A stretch of DNA of 64,000 nucleotides from Lutraria lutraria (GCA_964023205.1 OZ026847.1:13585182-13649181), one strand, 5' to 3'. Counted from the first letter of the stretch, positions 1 to 12,892 are shown. The notes: generated from the letters alone by a model not told the origin. Numbers and translations are program-made.

Positions 1-743
1 AAGGTCGAAGGAAAAAATATGATTGGTCGGGTTATCAGAAGCAAACAACGTTTAAGCCTTACCTTTTTCAGTAATGACTTAAATGAACAAAAAGCTGAGA
101 TAAATGACATTGGGTGGCGATTTAGTTTTAGATTCTTGTAAATAAACAGGTACATAATTATATCAAGATCCTAATTTCAAAGATCATCGTCTCAAAAAAT
201 GGACGGACATATCTTTTTTTTCAAGTTTAAATGTTTATAATTTTTTCTAGGTTTCCATGATACAAAATGATCTACCATGAGATTTTTAAAAAAACGATGA
301 CATTCCTTTTAGTTTATTTCCCCTCTATTTCATTTCTCCATTTGAATTGAAAAAAAGAACATCCATTTCAATTAAAACTTACAGTAAAAAGATGCAATGA
401 TACAGTGTCAATCTAATCTGATAAGGACAAATATAGGTCACCATGCATTCCTGCTAAGTCTGAAATAAATATACTTTGTAAAATTGTTGTAAAAATAAAT
501 TATTTCACATATACCTTGTAGCATTACCCGGTTGGCTCTTTCTGTTGCAAGGCCAGAACTAATGCTCGTATGTCCATTTCGTACACAGTACACAATATGG
601 TGTACTATGGGAAACACATACACTATTTCTTTAAGAACGCAAAGCATTGCATGTATGGTCCAACTTGTTATTTGCATTTCTTGTTTTGAATGTGCTTAAA
701 GCACTGTTCAAGTAACTTCATATGAATCAACTTTATTTTTCAG
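1..743. other. intron of the GCLC-like gene upstream of its first visible exon
   Basis: No coding exon is recognisable. The first 60 bases include a copy of a short dispersed motif (GGTCGGGTTATCAGAAGCAA) also seen near 5750, 7096 and, inverted and duplicated, at 38757 and 38828. The acceptor TTTCAG precedes the exon at 744. Confidence 0.6.
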
Positions 744-3700
744 ATTGAGTACACTCTTGTCAAGTTTGATCATAATGATAAAAAGGCTGTGGTAAACCTG
801 ACATCAAGTGAAGTATTGAAGAAACTCCATGAAAAATCTGGCTCAGACGAGTAAGTATGAAAAGGAGCATACTAAACTGCACTTTGTAATTCCGAGGCAT
901 ATGAAGGCCGTGGTCGAGTTCCGGTGGTTACTGCACTGGATTTGTAAACCGGCGGTCCGTGTTAGATTCCATGTCGCGACAGGTCAAACCCTTCTATGAA
1001 CATTTGACAAAATGTCGATTTTCCTTCCATATGTGAAGTTGAACTTTCCTTCAGGAAGGGTTTAGTTAGTACTGGTTAGAATACCGTCCAGGAAAACTTG
1101 ATGGGTGAATCCGCGGAATTGGCCGCCGTATATAATTAAAAATTTGTTGAAAAACGGTGTTTTTACTATTCCAATTAGTCTTTTTTGATACTGTTCTAGC
1201 AATGTACAAACATTGATCTCATTCCATTCAATTACATGTTAATTAGGTGTAATTGTATGTATTTTTCCCAGATCGTCAATGTGTTTACCCTTTAAATGGC
1301 ATTTGTATAGCATGCATAATATTAAAGGAATAAAAGATATATTAAATTATCCAAATTGTTCAAATGTCTTAAACTATTAATTGTATTCCCACAATACAAC
1401 AATCGCAACAGAAGTACACCGGGAATATGAAGTATTGTATAAAGAATATCTTTATACTAAGAATAGTTTCATGTTCCCGATGCATTACTGTATTTTCATT
1501 TATTTCCGTTGGGCTCAATTTTCGTGGCTTTTACGAAAATGGCTATTTCGTGGGGGCATAAATTCGTGTATTTAGATTTTTGAAAAATATTCCTTATCTC
1601 TGCACTTAAATTCGTGGGGGTTTGATTTCGTCGATGAGCCGACCCACGAAATCCACGAAATTTAATCCCCAACGAAAATGAGTGATTCCAAAGTATATTA
1701 TAAGTTTCTATTACAGTGACGGACTAGCTAGATGGCATCCGGAAGTTTCAAAGTATATGATTGAAGGTATCCCTGGTAGACCTTATGGAATGAACGGAAT
1801 CATTGAAGGTTTAGTTGCCATAGAAACGAATATGAAACTCAGGTATGTATATTCTATTGTACTGTAACTTTACGACAACTTCAGCACACTCCTGAGTGTG
1901 ATTATACCGCGTTTAAGTTTTAAAAACACATGTACATGAAATAATTGTAGACAAACATGGCCGCTGCAGTTGTTCGTTTGTGGATGAGAGTGTTCGCATA
2001 TTGAAGTCATACAGTTGGTCTCCAGATCGAATTCTTCTTATACGAGTGGCTTTGTGAGATTACTTCCGGTATTCGTTTGGCAAAAACTTGTGAAAAAAGT
2101 CTTCATGTTTTTAACAATGTGCACACGAAAGCATCCGCTACTAGACATAATCAAAGTACTGAAAAAACTCATGACAGCTGAACTTACATAGACTTGCGCT
2201 CCAACTTCGTTGGGGACTAGTTTTACAATTACATGGCTGATGTAGAAAAATGTAGTACTTTTGCCCGCATCCAAATTCACGCGAGTGACGACTATTGAAA
2301 GCTGAACTACCGTTCGGTTTCCAAAGAACTAAACTGTACCAGTTTGAAAGTCTAAGAATCTTTAATTTTATAACCTCTTTCAGACGGAAGTCATTAGTCA
2401 GTGTTATGGGTTCCAATGAGCATGTTTTGGCAATACCTGTTTTTCCAAGGTAAACGATGATTTTACAAATAAAACAGGGGCACTTTTTTATAAAAAAAAA
2501 TGAAAATTATATAATTTGTAATTAGTTGAAAAAAACACATGTAATCAGATTTCCGCATCAAATTGTAAATATGCTGAAGAAAGTTGCTTAACGCTAGCTA
2601 AAACATTAGACAGTACCTTTCTTTACGACAAGGTGTCGGGTTCAATAACATTGGGGTGATTTTTTGCTCATCATGTATCAAAAATAACCCTATATACTAT
2701 ATAACTTACCCATCCACCATATCGACGTGTCCAACAGTACAACCTTGGGTCTGGGTAAATGCTTCATTTCTCCTTCCCAGAACACAGCACGGGCTTCATC
2801 AAATTTTGAGAAGTCAATAATCTCAGCAAGTACACCCAGCGGAATAAAATTGGCCAAGTACCTATGTCTTAGATATTACAACACAAGTGTGTTAGCAACA
2901 TATCATGTTCATGTTTTAACTGAAAGTAATTAAACTACACTTTTACCAGATTTGGGTGTGACGTATTTACCAGTCACGTGATCTCTCCGACGTCAAAATG
3001 TGACCCTATAATGGATGAACTAACGAGTATAGATAACCCACGGTTTATGTGAGTATAAATTGTCTTCACAGGGGTTGAAACTTCTAGCTCAGATCTCCAT
3101 TCCATTCCCAAAGTATTATCATGGTTGAAAAGACAGTCTAGTTAATGTCTGCTATTTTTATTAACACCCAAACTTAATCACCGGTAATGTAAAATATAGC
3201 AATTCACTTTTGACAAAAATTCGCCCTAAGGGAATATTTAACTTAAGGAATCTCCTTACCTAAGGAGATTTCTTACAACCTAAGGAAATTAAATACCTTA
3301 ACCTTAGGAGCTTCGTGAATACGGCCCCAGGCGGCCATTTTATTTTTTCCTTAACCTTTTCCTTAGAGTTAAGGTACCTCGTGAGGTACCTTGACTTTTA
3401 AGGAGAAAATCGACCAACCTAAGGGAAAATTTAAGTTAAGGAGCTTCATGAATAGCACTTAAGGAATTTCCTTATATCTAAGGGAAAATCATAGAAATCT
3501 AAGGAAAATCTTTAAGCTTAAGGAATATTTTTCCCTTAGGAGCTTCGTGAATACGGCCCCAGATCAGAACCGTCGGCCTTCCGTAAGCTATAGCTGAATA
3601 GTCTCATGTCTTGTCCCGGAAGGGATTCGAACTCCGGTGGCGAGGAATTAGTGATTGCTAATCAAAGACCATCACCACTCGACGCAAATGTCCTACCTGT

Positions 3701-6700
3701 CAGTTCTCACTTAGGGGCAGATGTTCATATTGAGGGACAAGCCTTGAAAAATTTGGCATTGATGCACTTCATTCGGCTCAAAGACACATCGACTCCATAA
3801 CATGTCGGCGTAATAGTATCTGTATATCATTAAGTTTCTGTTGACTATCGCGATACACCCCATGCTAATATTCAATATGTCAACCGTGTTGATTTATACC
3901 ATATATATCTTTACTAGTTGGAGATCGATTTAACAATACATTTGTACATGTATGTATATTAAATGCATACTACAATGAATATTAAAAGTACAATTTACGT
4001 TAATGATTGCAATTAGAACAGAGATTCTTAATGTCTTTATGTATTGTGTGTATAATAAATCACATTGATAAGCGAGACATACGACAGATACGAATGTTAA
4101 AGTACATTGTATTAAATGTATTATTAAAGTCTTGCCTAAGTGAAATATTGAAATATCTCAATATTATATCATGAACAAAATATAGGAGTGTTGTAGATGG
4201 TATACGAAATAGAAGAGGAGAGCCTGTAGCTATAAATATACCAGGTAAAGTAACAAAACTTAAAACCGGACCCTACTTTATAAGTTTATATACGGCAACA
4301 CCCCTGAAAACTGAACCCTATTTTTTTACTGTATAACCCCTGAAAACCAGGCCTTCTGTTATAGTTATCAATGAGACCAAGCCATCTGTTGTACGCAAGA
4401 GCCCCTTAAAACTGGACCTTATGTTACACATCTAACTCCAATTACTCAAATCTCACAATTATATTCGAAATACATGTGTATCGGGAGAATTAAGATTATC
4501 TCTTCACATCAGCCATGTTTTATCATAGAATAATGTATATATTGGATTCATTCATTCATTCATTCATTAATATTCATAATTTACATAAAGAGTACAGTTA
4601 TAGTGAAATCTTGGAGACGTGAATATTTAACTTCATGATATAACGAACAAATAAAAGATGGTGTGTCCAATCGTTCGTACCATTCGTGTGTTTTACCGTA
4701 TTGCAGGTCTTGTTAGAATATCACTTATTATTTATTAAATACACTTTGTGTTACAATATACATGTTATTTTCAACATTTTTTTTATTTGAACATCCATTA
4801 AGCTGCACAAATCATGTGACATTGTGGGAAATAATATCTTGATGTCAAGTGTGTCAATTAATCACTTAAAGATGTTGTACATCGCAATTTTCTATTTAAA
4901 TAATGACAAGTACTCGTATGTGCAGGAAAAGGCCGCATTTCGGATATAAAAAACCAATCACGATAATTAAGTTTATAATTTTACAAGAAGAAAAGTTGGA
5001 AGCCGGTCCGAGAAACAGTGTTCTTTATATTGAAATATAAGTGCGACCTCTCGAAGCAACACCCTTTGGGAATAGAGATTATGGTGTTTTTGTGAGGCCG
5101 TTGCTCCATAGAGATTGAATGAATACTAGTAGTTTATATATAGTAGTGCTTTTGTTAATGGGAGGTTGTTGCTCAAGAGAGGGCCGCTCCGGAGAGGTTG
5201 CACTGTATTTATATAGAAGAGATCCTAATTGAAGTTTTACTGTAGTGAAAAAAGATTTCACCGTTTAGTTTTTAGAGATAGTCTAACTCCTTCAACTGGG
5301 ATAAAAGATATTTGTCATGACGATGCTTACATAGAGACGAGACCTGATTTTATTCACATGGATCACACTTTATACGGTATGCACCTTATGTATTGACCAT
5401 TGCTTGTCCAGTTACCTAATAGTTTGTAGTTTCGTTCACTGGACCTCCAACGTTGTACTATCAATCAGGGTCATTTGTCAGCTTTAAAGTCGGAAGGAGA
5501 CCCCAGTCTGAGTAGAACCATCGAGATAGCTGGACAACTTCCTCATATTTGTCTTGTCCCAGTTGGTATTCGAACTCACAATTACGAGACGCTGGTGATT
5601 GCTTATCAGAGACCATTATATTGGCCATGACATGCAAAACTGTGTCGTAATAAAAATCAAATACATAAAAAGATGTATTTCGTTTTTATTATCGTATTTT
5701 TTCATTTTGATATTCACTATTTTTATTGCTGAATGCGGGGTAAAATATAGGATCAGTCAGGTAACACGAAACAAACATTTTTTACACCTAAAGTATCATT
5801 TGACTCAAGCAGATATATTATTATATTACATGTTGCTTGCTCTATAATGTCATACCTCTGATCTTATAGTCTCAGACAGTATGATTAGTTGTTGTATTAG
5901 GTCACGTGCCGCTGTCACGTTTGATACCAAGATTGGACAGTACTGTATTCTATATAAGGTCTAGCTTAGCTGTCTGGTCAAGATCCCTGCACGAAATGTC
6001 ACAAGTGTATTTATAAATCATATACACCAGTTAAAGAAACAAAATCTATGAAAGAGGACGTTTGTCTCGAAGGCTAAATTAAATTGAAAAAATACCTCCT
6101 GTGATAGTTTGAAGAATTTAATGACTTGCATTGGCCATTAAATACAGGACTTTATATTAAAATAATTATACAAATATCTCATTAGCTGTTTCATTTCGCT
6201 GATCTGATTTGTGGGGACACTTAATTAGAATCATTGTCAGTAATCTTTATTAGTACTATTCCTAGGAATAGAAGCGAATAACATCGGCGCATAAATTTAC
6301 AAAAGTTACTATCGTAAAAATCAGTCGAAATATTGTAACTATAAGTTAGTATTGATATGGTATAAAATGTTGTTCAAATGTATTTTGTCTTCAGGCTCCG
6401 GTTGTTGTTGTCTGCAAGTTACATTTCAAGCAAAGAATCTGGAAGAGGCTAAAGTTCTGTACGATCAGTTGATACCGTTTTGTCCCGTGATGGTAGGTGG
6501 CGTTGTTTAGCTGTATATATACGACACGAATATTTTTTAAATGAACAGAAAACCTGCGTCAACCTCCGAATAAAACCGACCTGTAAATAAAAGCCATTCT
6601 TTCTAGAATTGCCATTTATTAAAAACAAAATGACATCCGAATGAAGGTCACATTATGTCTTTCCCAACTTTGTTCACAGGTTTGACTGTATAAATATCAT

Positions 6701-9700
6701 TACATAATGACATCCGTAGTACATGCATTCTGATTGATGTTCGTGAGATAAGATGATAAGTTGGTTTGAATCAGATATTGATTATTCTTCTTAACTCGAA
6801 AAATACTAAATATGAAACGATCAGCATTTTATGCGCCGAAAATGTAAAATATATCATTAATACAGTCATTCACTACTACGAACTCATCCCCACAGGCCGT
6901 GGCCTCAATAAGTCCAAATCGGTGAGGTCTAAATGTGTTGTTTCTGGTCACATGCTCATTAAAAATAGGGTAGGTTACATATAGGTTGGGAGTTCTTTTG
7001 ACTCTTGAAGGCGTACGTAAAGGTAAAACATGTGAGAAAATAGTAGTACCGATCGTCGGGCTTAATAAAAAGTCTTGGGTCGCGGGGAAAAATTAGGACA
7101 GGTCGAGTAACCAGAAACAAACGTTTTTTCACCTCAAGCAGAATTAAAAGTGGGAACCAGACACAGAAGCGGGAGTGAAATATGCTAGACCGGGATCCAA
7201 AATAAGAATTGTTATTTATTCATTACAGCTAGCATTAAGTGCCGGCTCACCTCTGTGGAAAGGATATGTCTCAGATTTTGATACACGGTGGCCAGCTTTC
7301 ATACAAAGTCTGGATGATCGAACGCGTGAAGAAAGGGATGTTAAGGTAAACTATGACTTGTTGATCTTTTTTTATATACAGAGCCGTGGGATATGCTCTA
7401 TTTTTCAAATGATCTTTAAGTTAATAAACCTTTGATAAATCGCCGATCGGCATGAATGCTTCGGCTGGAACAGGGATACTATGTTACAGGAACGTTTTTT
7501 TACTACTTGTAGACAACCCCCTTCTTTCAATTATGTTTATAAATCTTATCTGGGGTATTGAAACCGTGCTGTCACGTCACTCTACATGCTTATATCCTTA
7601 CAGGATGGGACACAGGAACATAGGTCAACACGAGCAGGATCCGTGGATGGTTACCTCACATCTTCAAGACATAATGACAAAGTTTCATTCTACGACGAAA
7701 AAGTCTTTAAAACTTTGAAATCAGAAGGTATATAATTTATGTTATTAATACACAATGGGTCGACTCAATGTGACTTAGTAATTATTTAGGTCCTATGTAA
7801 CCGTGTTCTACTGTGCTACAAGCAATTATTGGAGCTGTTGTTCTCGTTTCAAAAAAAAAATGTACACGAATATATACAAACTTGCAACCTCTTCAAAGCA
7901 ACACCCTTTAGGAGTAGCAAAATGTGTTATTGTTGAGAGGTTGTTGCTATAGAGATGTAAAATTAATAGTTTAACCGTGACGTGGGAAGAAATCGTTGTG
8001 TTGTTGCATGGAGGTTGTTGCTCAAGAGAGGGCCGCTCAGGAGTGGTTGTACTGTATAAATATACATAATTAACTACTTACAGGAGTGGATGAACTTCTA
8101 GCTATGAACATAGCACATGAATTCATATACGATCCTATAACATTGTACAAGGAATGTTTAGAACAGGGTGTCAGCGGATCAGATATTTTCGAGGTATACG
8201 TATACTGGTAGTGTAATTATAACTCAAGACGATGTTCTCAGACAAAAACAGTTATGATACTTCAAATGCTAGGAGATAATACTTCCTAGAGTTTCATCCA
8301 TAAAATACGTACTCACATGTTTGGAAACTGAACGATAGAGCGCATGAAAAAGTAGGCCTACTGTGTTTTTCTTCAGTTGTAAAACTAGATCCCGTTCCAT
8401 GTAATGTTTCAATACAAGTGTACGTGAATTCATTTTCCATGAGTACTTTTGGTACTTTTATTGTTGGCTGGCGCTAAGCCTGACAATATAGAGGCCGTAT
8501 TTTTCACAATACTTACCTTCTTGCTGTAATTTGACATGGTGATTTACTATTGGTTGCGTCCCTTTAGTAAATTCAGTCAAATTATTGGGATAATTGTGTA
8601 ACATTATCGTTGATTTATGTTTGAAACAATTAAAAGAACGTTGTATGTCTCCATTTACGCGCCGTTACTTGCTCGGAGCGCACGAATTTTGATATACACT
8701 GAAGTACTACGCTTTTCTACATTGGCCATCTAGTTCCCATTTCATGTTGCAGAGCAAGTTCAGTATTTTAAAGTCGATCGTTGGCTGGCGCTGTGCCAGA
8801 CAATCGATAATCTTTATAAAAGATGTTACTAATCTTATTTCTATTAAGTACATGTCTGGGTATTTTACCAATAAATTGTTTAAATAATCTAGATGATATT
8901 TTTCTTTATTATTGACAGACGTTTCATTCTACAAACTGGAGGATGTTACGGTTAAAATTACCAATACCGGAAGACAACATAGGATGGAGGATTGAATTTC
9001 GTCCGATGGATGTACAACTGACAGACTTTGAGAATACGGCCTATGTTGTATTTGTTACACTATTGACACGCGTTATATTAGAATATAATCTAGATTTCAC
9101 CATACCATTGTCTAAAGTTGACATCAACATGGAGTCTGCCTCCAGAAGAAATGCTGTGGTTGAAGAGAAGTTCTATTTTAATAAGGACGTTGAAGAGCGT
9201 AGGTTTTTGTTTAGGCCTGAAACAACGGCTGCATTTCTGTTTCCCTGACAGACCCTCTATTTTACACCTTTCTAAATTGTTTAACGGCAAATCAAATGCA
9301 CAACAACATAAGGTGTTGAATTGTATCTCGACCTTAGAATGAAAAACATATTAGGAAAGAAATTAATAGAAGTTTAGCTACTACCTTTTGTCAAGTAACC
9401 CGGAACTGTGACTTTTTTCTGGTCTTGTGTCGAATTTTATAAATATCATTCCGATGTTTAAGTCAGGGTCGAAAAGTTGATTGGTATGTAAAAATCACAT
9501 TTAGCACAAATTTAATAACAGTACAGAAAAAGATTGTGCATTGAAAGTATAAATCCATAGTCTTCTTATACAAGTACCTAGTTCATGATGGCCTCAGTGG
9601 CCGACTAGTTTTCACAGGCCCCTAACCTAGTCTGTTAGTTCGAATCCCACATAGATCTGACAAATATCACATGTAAGGAAGATGTTCAGTAGGCGAAAGG

Positions 9701-11539
9701 TGTGTGGTTATATCCTGGACCTTCCACCACAGCTTAAGCTTGAAACTGACAGCGAACAAGAAATTAGTGCTAATGATAATGATAATTTATCTTTCATTGC
9801 TAATCATGCTAACAGAGAAGTTGACTGCTACTTGTGGGGAACAGGGGTTAGGACTGGCACAAAATCCAGGAGTACTGGTTGGGTAGACTGTCCGCCAGTA
9901 TATAACTGATATACTGTTAAAAACGGGCATAAATATAATATATCTTTAAGAAATGTGCAAAGTTGAAACAGTTCTTATTAACTGCGTACAATACGATAGT
10001 AATTAATGTAAAAAATGTAGTACATGTACTTAACTACTGATTTACGGTGTTTTATCTTCTTTTTTCCAGACTGTAAGTGTTGTGGAAACAACAATAAATG
10101 TATTGTTAACAACAGTGAAGATCAACACATACTGATGACTATAAATGAGATTATGCATGGCAAGGTAAGAAAACATGAAAATAGTTTCATTATCACATCG
10201 AAATTTAGAGATAATCTTGAAAATAAATTTGATATTGAAATGAAATACGTGTTTGTTAATATATAAAGGTGGTCTTACAATTCAGGAGGTTGATAACATA
10301 GGGGGCTAGCACGTTGAAGGCTGAAATAGAATGGTGTACATATCTATCGAGGGCTCAGCGCAACTTGTTCTTATTCCAATAAGAGTTACGACACTGATGC
10401 GTTGAACCCTCGATATATAAAAGATGGATGTTCGTCTGTATGGCCATCTGCGCTACAGGGCACTTTTTACAACATTTATTGCATTACAAGGCATCCAGCC
10501 AAAAATACATCACTTCACACCAACTATGTGAATCACTTGTTAAAAGAAACCATCATGTTATAAACAGCAGTAGTTCTTTCTCTAGTACAAATATTTGCAT
10601 CATTCAATAAATAACTTTAAAATAAAACGCGTCTTCAGCAGTGTCAAAAGTTTAGTATTTTGCTATATTCGCTCGTCATTTTATTCAAGTAATTAATCAC
10701 AGAATTCATCTATATAGGACAGTTTCGAAGGTGTAATGTTCTACATGAAGAAATACCTAGACAGTGTAGATGACATCAATAAAGAAGCCAAAGAAACAGT
10801 GGTGAAATATCTTGATCTAATTTCCGATCGAGCCCGAGGTAAGTTTACTTAGTGTATAATAGAACATGGTTATAATGAATTCCAGGAAACCTCAAAAGTA
10901 GTTTGCCGTATGCTATAATACAAAAAATGTAGTTGTTTCTGGCAACGACGAGATGTAATATATAGTGTCGCTGTTTTCAGTGTCACGACAGACCCCTTTT
11001 TGTGGCCAACCTTGAAGTTCCTTGCAATATAGAGTCCTTGTTTCTAGTTACCCGACAGACCCCTTTCTGGGGGCCAATCCTGACAGCTGTTTTCCGTTAG
11101 ATATAAAATTTCGACTTAAAATATGATACTATATTTCTATGTACATGTATCATATCAATGTTCATAACAAGACCATCTGCTAGGTAGAGCGTAGGTAACT
11201 ATTGTTTGTGATGTAAAACCATATTTATGTTTTCAGTATGTTTGTATGGAGTACAATCATGTAGTACCCTTGATAAATTATCAATTATTATAAATGCTTC
11301 AATGCATTCTAATGGAGCCACTATGTTAATAATGTAACATTTACATTTTATATCAGTCTGACCTATAATGATACTATGTTTAGTCTCTATGATTGGGTAT
11401 TTCAGGAAAAGAGAAAACTCGTGCAAGATGGATACGAGATTTTGTGGACAAACATCCAGATTATCAACATGATTCAGTAGTTTCTGATGCTGTTAATTAT
11501 GATCTACTCGTAAAATGTGCTGAACTCTCAAACAGCTAA
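744..11539 (+). CDS. GCLC: glutamate-cysteine ligase catalytic subunit-like protein, 5' partial
   Basis: The GCLC family joins glutamate and cysteine in the ATP-dependent first step of glutathione synthesis, in the cytosol. I joined 14 exons in phase with GT-AG borders: 744-850, 1717-1842, 2384-2449, 2950-3048, 4186-4244, 5335-5376, 6395-6492, 7229-7345, 7604-7727, 8084-8193, 8919-9198, 10070-10164, 10718-10838, 11406-11539 (TAA). This gives 525 residues; roughly the first 50 of the family lie upstream of the window. Family motifs seen: [10 protein letters not shown] (1-10), YMIEG.PG.PYG (49-60), CCLQVTFQ (171-178), ALSAGSP and [39 protein letters not shown] (338 on), SKVD, and HPDYQHDSV near the end. 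Odd points: about 24 family residues are missing after AINIP (residue 152), the usual YMDAMGFGMG is changed to [18 protein letters not shown] has been gained at 411-420, and the tail is short. An AATAAA at 12178-12183 may be the poly(A) signal. Family identity is secure from recalled alignment; whether this is the main enzyme or a paralogue is open. Confidence 0.9.
900..1130 (+). repeat. tRNA-derived SINE-like repeat
   Basis: It begins with a degenerate tRNA-like head (GGTGGTTACTGCACTGGATT, then GTTAGATTCC as B-box remnant). A body with AACTTTCCTTCAGG and a tail TTAGTACTGGTTAGAATACC follow. The same family occurs inverted at 14815-15015. Confidence 0.55.
1505..1680 (+). repeat. TTTCGTGG-rich dispersed repeat
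   Basis: Repeated TTCGTGG/CCACGAA words in both orientations make a partly palindromic block directly before a GCLC-like exon. Its AT-rich, foldback character suggests a MITE. Borders are approximate. Confidence 0.35.
3224..3562 (+). repeat. CTTAAGG-rich element ending in GAATACGGCCCCAG
   Basis: It contains many CCTTAAGG-type words, a perfect palindrome around GGTACCTCGTGAGGTACC (about 3375), and two direct copies of GGAGCTTCGTGAATACGGCC (3308 and 3539). The end resembles the terminal repeats of the element at 38484-38746, so they are probably one superfamily. It lies in an intron of the GCLC-like gene. Confidence 0.5.
3600..3800 (+). repeat. SINE-like repeat, tRNA B-box remnant
   Basis: GGGATTCGAACTCC followed by GATTGCTAATCAAAGACCATCACCACTCGAC resembles an inverted tRNA-derived head. 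A related block with TATTCGAACTCACA and ATTGCTTATCAGAGACCAT lies at 5416-5625, and a weaker one at 12000-12110. The open reading frame across it is incidental. Confidence 0.45.
5042..5207. repeat. MITE-like repeat with GCAACAACCTCT units, copy 1
   Basis: Inner words AGCAACACCCTTTGGG, GGTTGTTGCTCAAGAGAGGG and the end GAGGTTGCACTGTA match copies at 7876-8056 and 59030-59208. The best preserved copy (59030) starts ACAGTAAAACCTCTG and ends CAGAGGTTGTACTGT. This is a Tigger/pogo-like terminal repeat pattern with TA next to it. Confidence 0.55.
6545..6690. repeat. MITE-like repeat with AAAGGCCACC units, copy a
   Basis: The ends are a degenerate ACAGAAAACCTG and ACAGGTTTGACTGT, followed by TA. The interior has CCTCCGAATAAA, GACCTGTAAATAAAAG and GAATGAAGGTCACATTATG. 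Other copies: 12709-12892, 20665-20844, 25751-25903, partial at 15560-15625, 52554-52635, and an expanded form at 17445-17802. Confidence 0.6.
7876..8056. repeat. MITE-like repeat with GCAACAACCTCT units, copy 2
   Basis: It has CAACCTCTTCAAAGCAACACC, then GGTTGTTGCTCAAGAGAGGG and GTGGTTGTACTGTA at the end, directly in front of the acceptor of the exon at 8084. Compared with the copy at 5042 it differs mainly in the middle. Confidence 0.55.
8919..9198 (+). other. GCLC: largest GCLC-like exon, core of the ligase fold
   Basis: This 280-base exon encodes 93 codons plus one base and is the best conserved part of the gene. It runs from TFHSTNW through [30 protein letters not shown] and IPLSKVD to FYFNKDVEE. 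In the family the WRxEFRPM region supplies active-site acidic and basic residues, and all of them appear intact here. That argues for a working enzyme despite divergence elsewhere. The donor is GTAGGT. Confidence 0.88.
9585..9910 (+). repeat. tRNA-derived SINE
   Basis: It starts GATGGCCTCAGTGGCCGACT (A-box like) and has TTAGTTCGAATCCCAC (B-box) about 45 bases on, an RNA polymerase III promoter layout. A 250-base body follows with CTTCCACCACAG and AGTACTGGTTGGG. The small open frames over the body are not genes. Confidence 0.6.
10348..10412 (+). repeat. GAGGGCTCAGCGCAAC hairpin element, copy 1 (arm-deleted)
   Basis: This is one of four copies of a foldback. Full copies (13005-13079, 17043-17118 inverted, 26769-26843) have about 28-base arms ending in GAGGG/CCCTC around a loop near TGTTCTTATTTCAATATG. 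This copy lacks 11 bases of the 5' arm. Confidence 0.7.
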
Positions 11540-12708
11540 ATGAAACATATTACTGCCCTTGTTTTTAAAACAGTGACTTGTGAATTGCGTCCCTTTGCAC
11601 ATTAGTAAATGCGAGGTTGTCTTCGTTTTTATTTCACATGGATTGACGAGTTATCTACCTTGCCATAGACGAGATTGAGGAGTTGTCTACTATCTCATTT
11701 CAAATTTATTGATGAATTCTGTTCCATATTTATCACAATGATCTATGGCACGTCTCAAAAACAATGATTGATGAATTGTCTCGTCATAATGGTTGGTCAT
11801 GCAATGATGAGTTGTATAGTTTTGACTTTCACCCAAATAAGCTTAGCTTGCTCATCATCAAGGAATTTCAGGTTTATATAGCGAGATTCAATGGTAATAT
11901 ATAAATTTTCTATCATCATATTTTTTGTGTCATAAGTGTTTAAAAACTAATGTAAGTAATAGTGATATTATTATGCGAATGTGACAAATAACTTGTAACT
12001 GCCATTATTCATAGATGGACAGCTTCCTTACTTGAAGCTAGTCCTGTCCAGCATGAGATTTGAACTCACAGTAGTGAATACTATTCAGACACAATATTTG
12101 CACAAGCTGATCGTTCTGAAGACAGTATCAAAGTAAAATAAGACCAAACTCATCAGTAGTTATATTCAAGTTTGACCAATAAATTCCTTTTAAAAAATAT
12201 TTAAGCATATATATTGTAGGCTATTTACTATGTTGGGTTAAAAAAATAAATAAGAATATCAAGTTTCCATCTTTTTATATAATCAATTACTCAGGTAGTA
12301 AAACAATTTGTGAAAATAAGTGCTTCATAAAAAAACATAAATAAACTTGATACAAATTATACAACTCATTTAAAAATAAACAGTTATCAAATTGAATAAG
12401 AAGACATGATTGCAATTAAACTACATCATACTTTATTGTATGCATTTAAAACAGGTAATAAGCGAACATTAAATGATTATAATGAATTAATATCACATAT
12501 TTGATCAAATTTCGAATGGGCTTACCCCCCCCCCACCCCGTTTTCCATTTGATTTTCTCAGCAATTTAAATATTTCACAAAAATATCTCCCATAATCAAC
12601 CTACCAGTGGGAATCGTTGATGTTCTGTGGTAAATCATACGCATGAATTAACTAATGAAACCATCTAATCTCCACTACATCAAACTAATTCTATAACACA
12701 AACAATGT

Positions 12709-12892
12709 ACAGTCAAACCTGTTTTAGCAGTAACCTCTGAATTAAGGCCACCCAGTTAATGATTGAAGGCCTTTCATAGAAAACCCTCATTGAGTATTCA
12801 GAACAAAATAACCTCAGAATAAAGGTCACCTGTCAATAAAGGTTACATAATGTCTCCCTAAAGGTAGGCCTTTGATCACAGGTTTGACTGTA
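12709..12892. repeat. MITE-like repeat with AAAGGCCACC units, copy b
   Basis: Perfect ends ACAGTCAAACCTGT and CAGGTTTGACTGT flanked by TA on both sides. Interior words include AATTAAGGCCACC and AATAAAGGTCACCTGTCAATAA. This is the best example of terminal inverted repeats in the family. Confidence 0.65.

Noticed and set aside
9090..9342. Overlapping open frames on both strands near 9.1-9.3 kb
   Set aside because: They are shadows of the GCLC-like exon 8919-9198 in other frames.
9682..9909. 75-residue open frame in the SINE body as a gene
   Set aside because: It lies inside a tRNA-derived SINE between two GCLC-like exons on the same strand.
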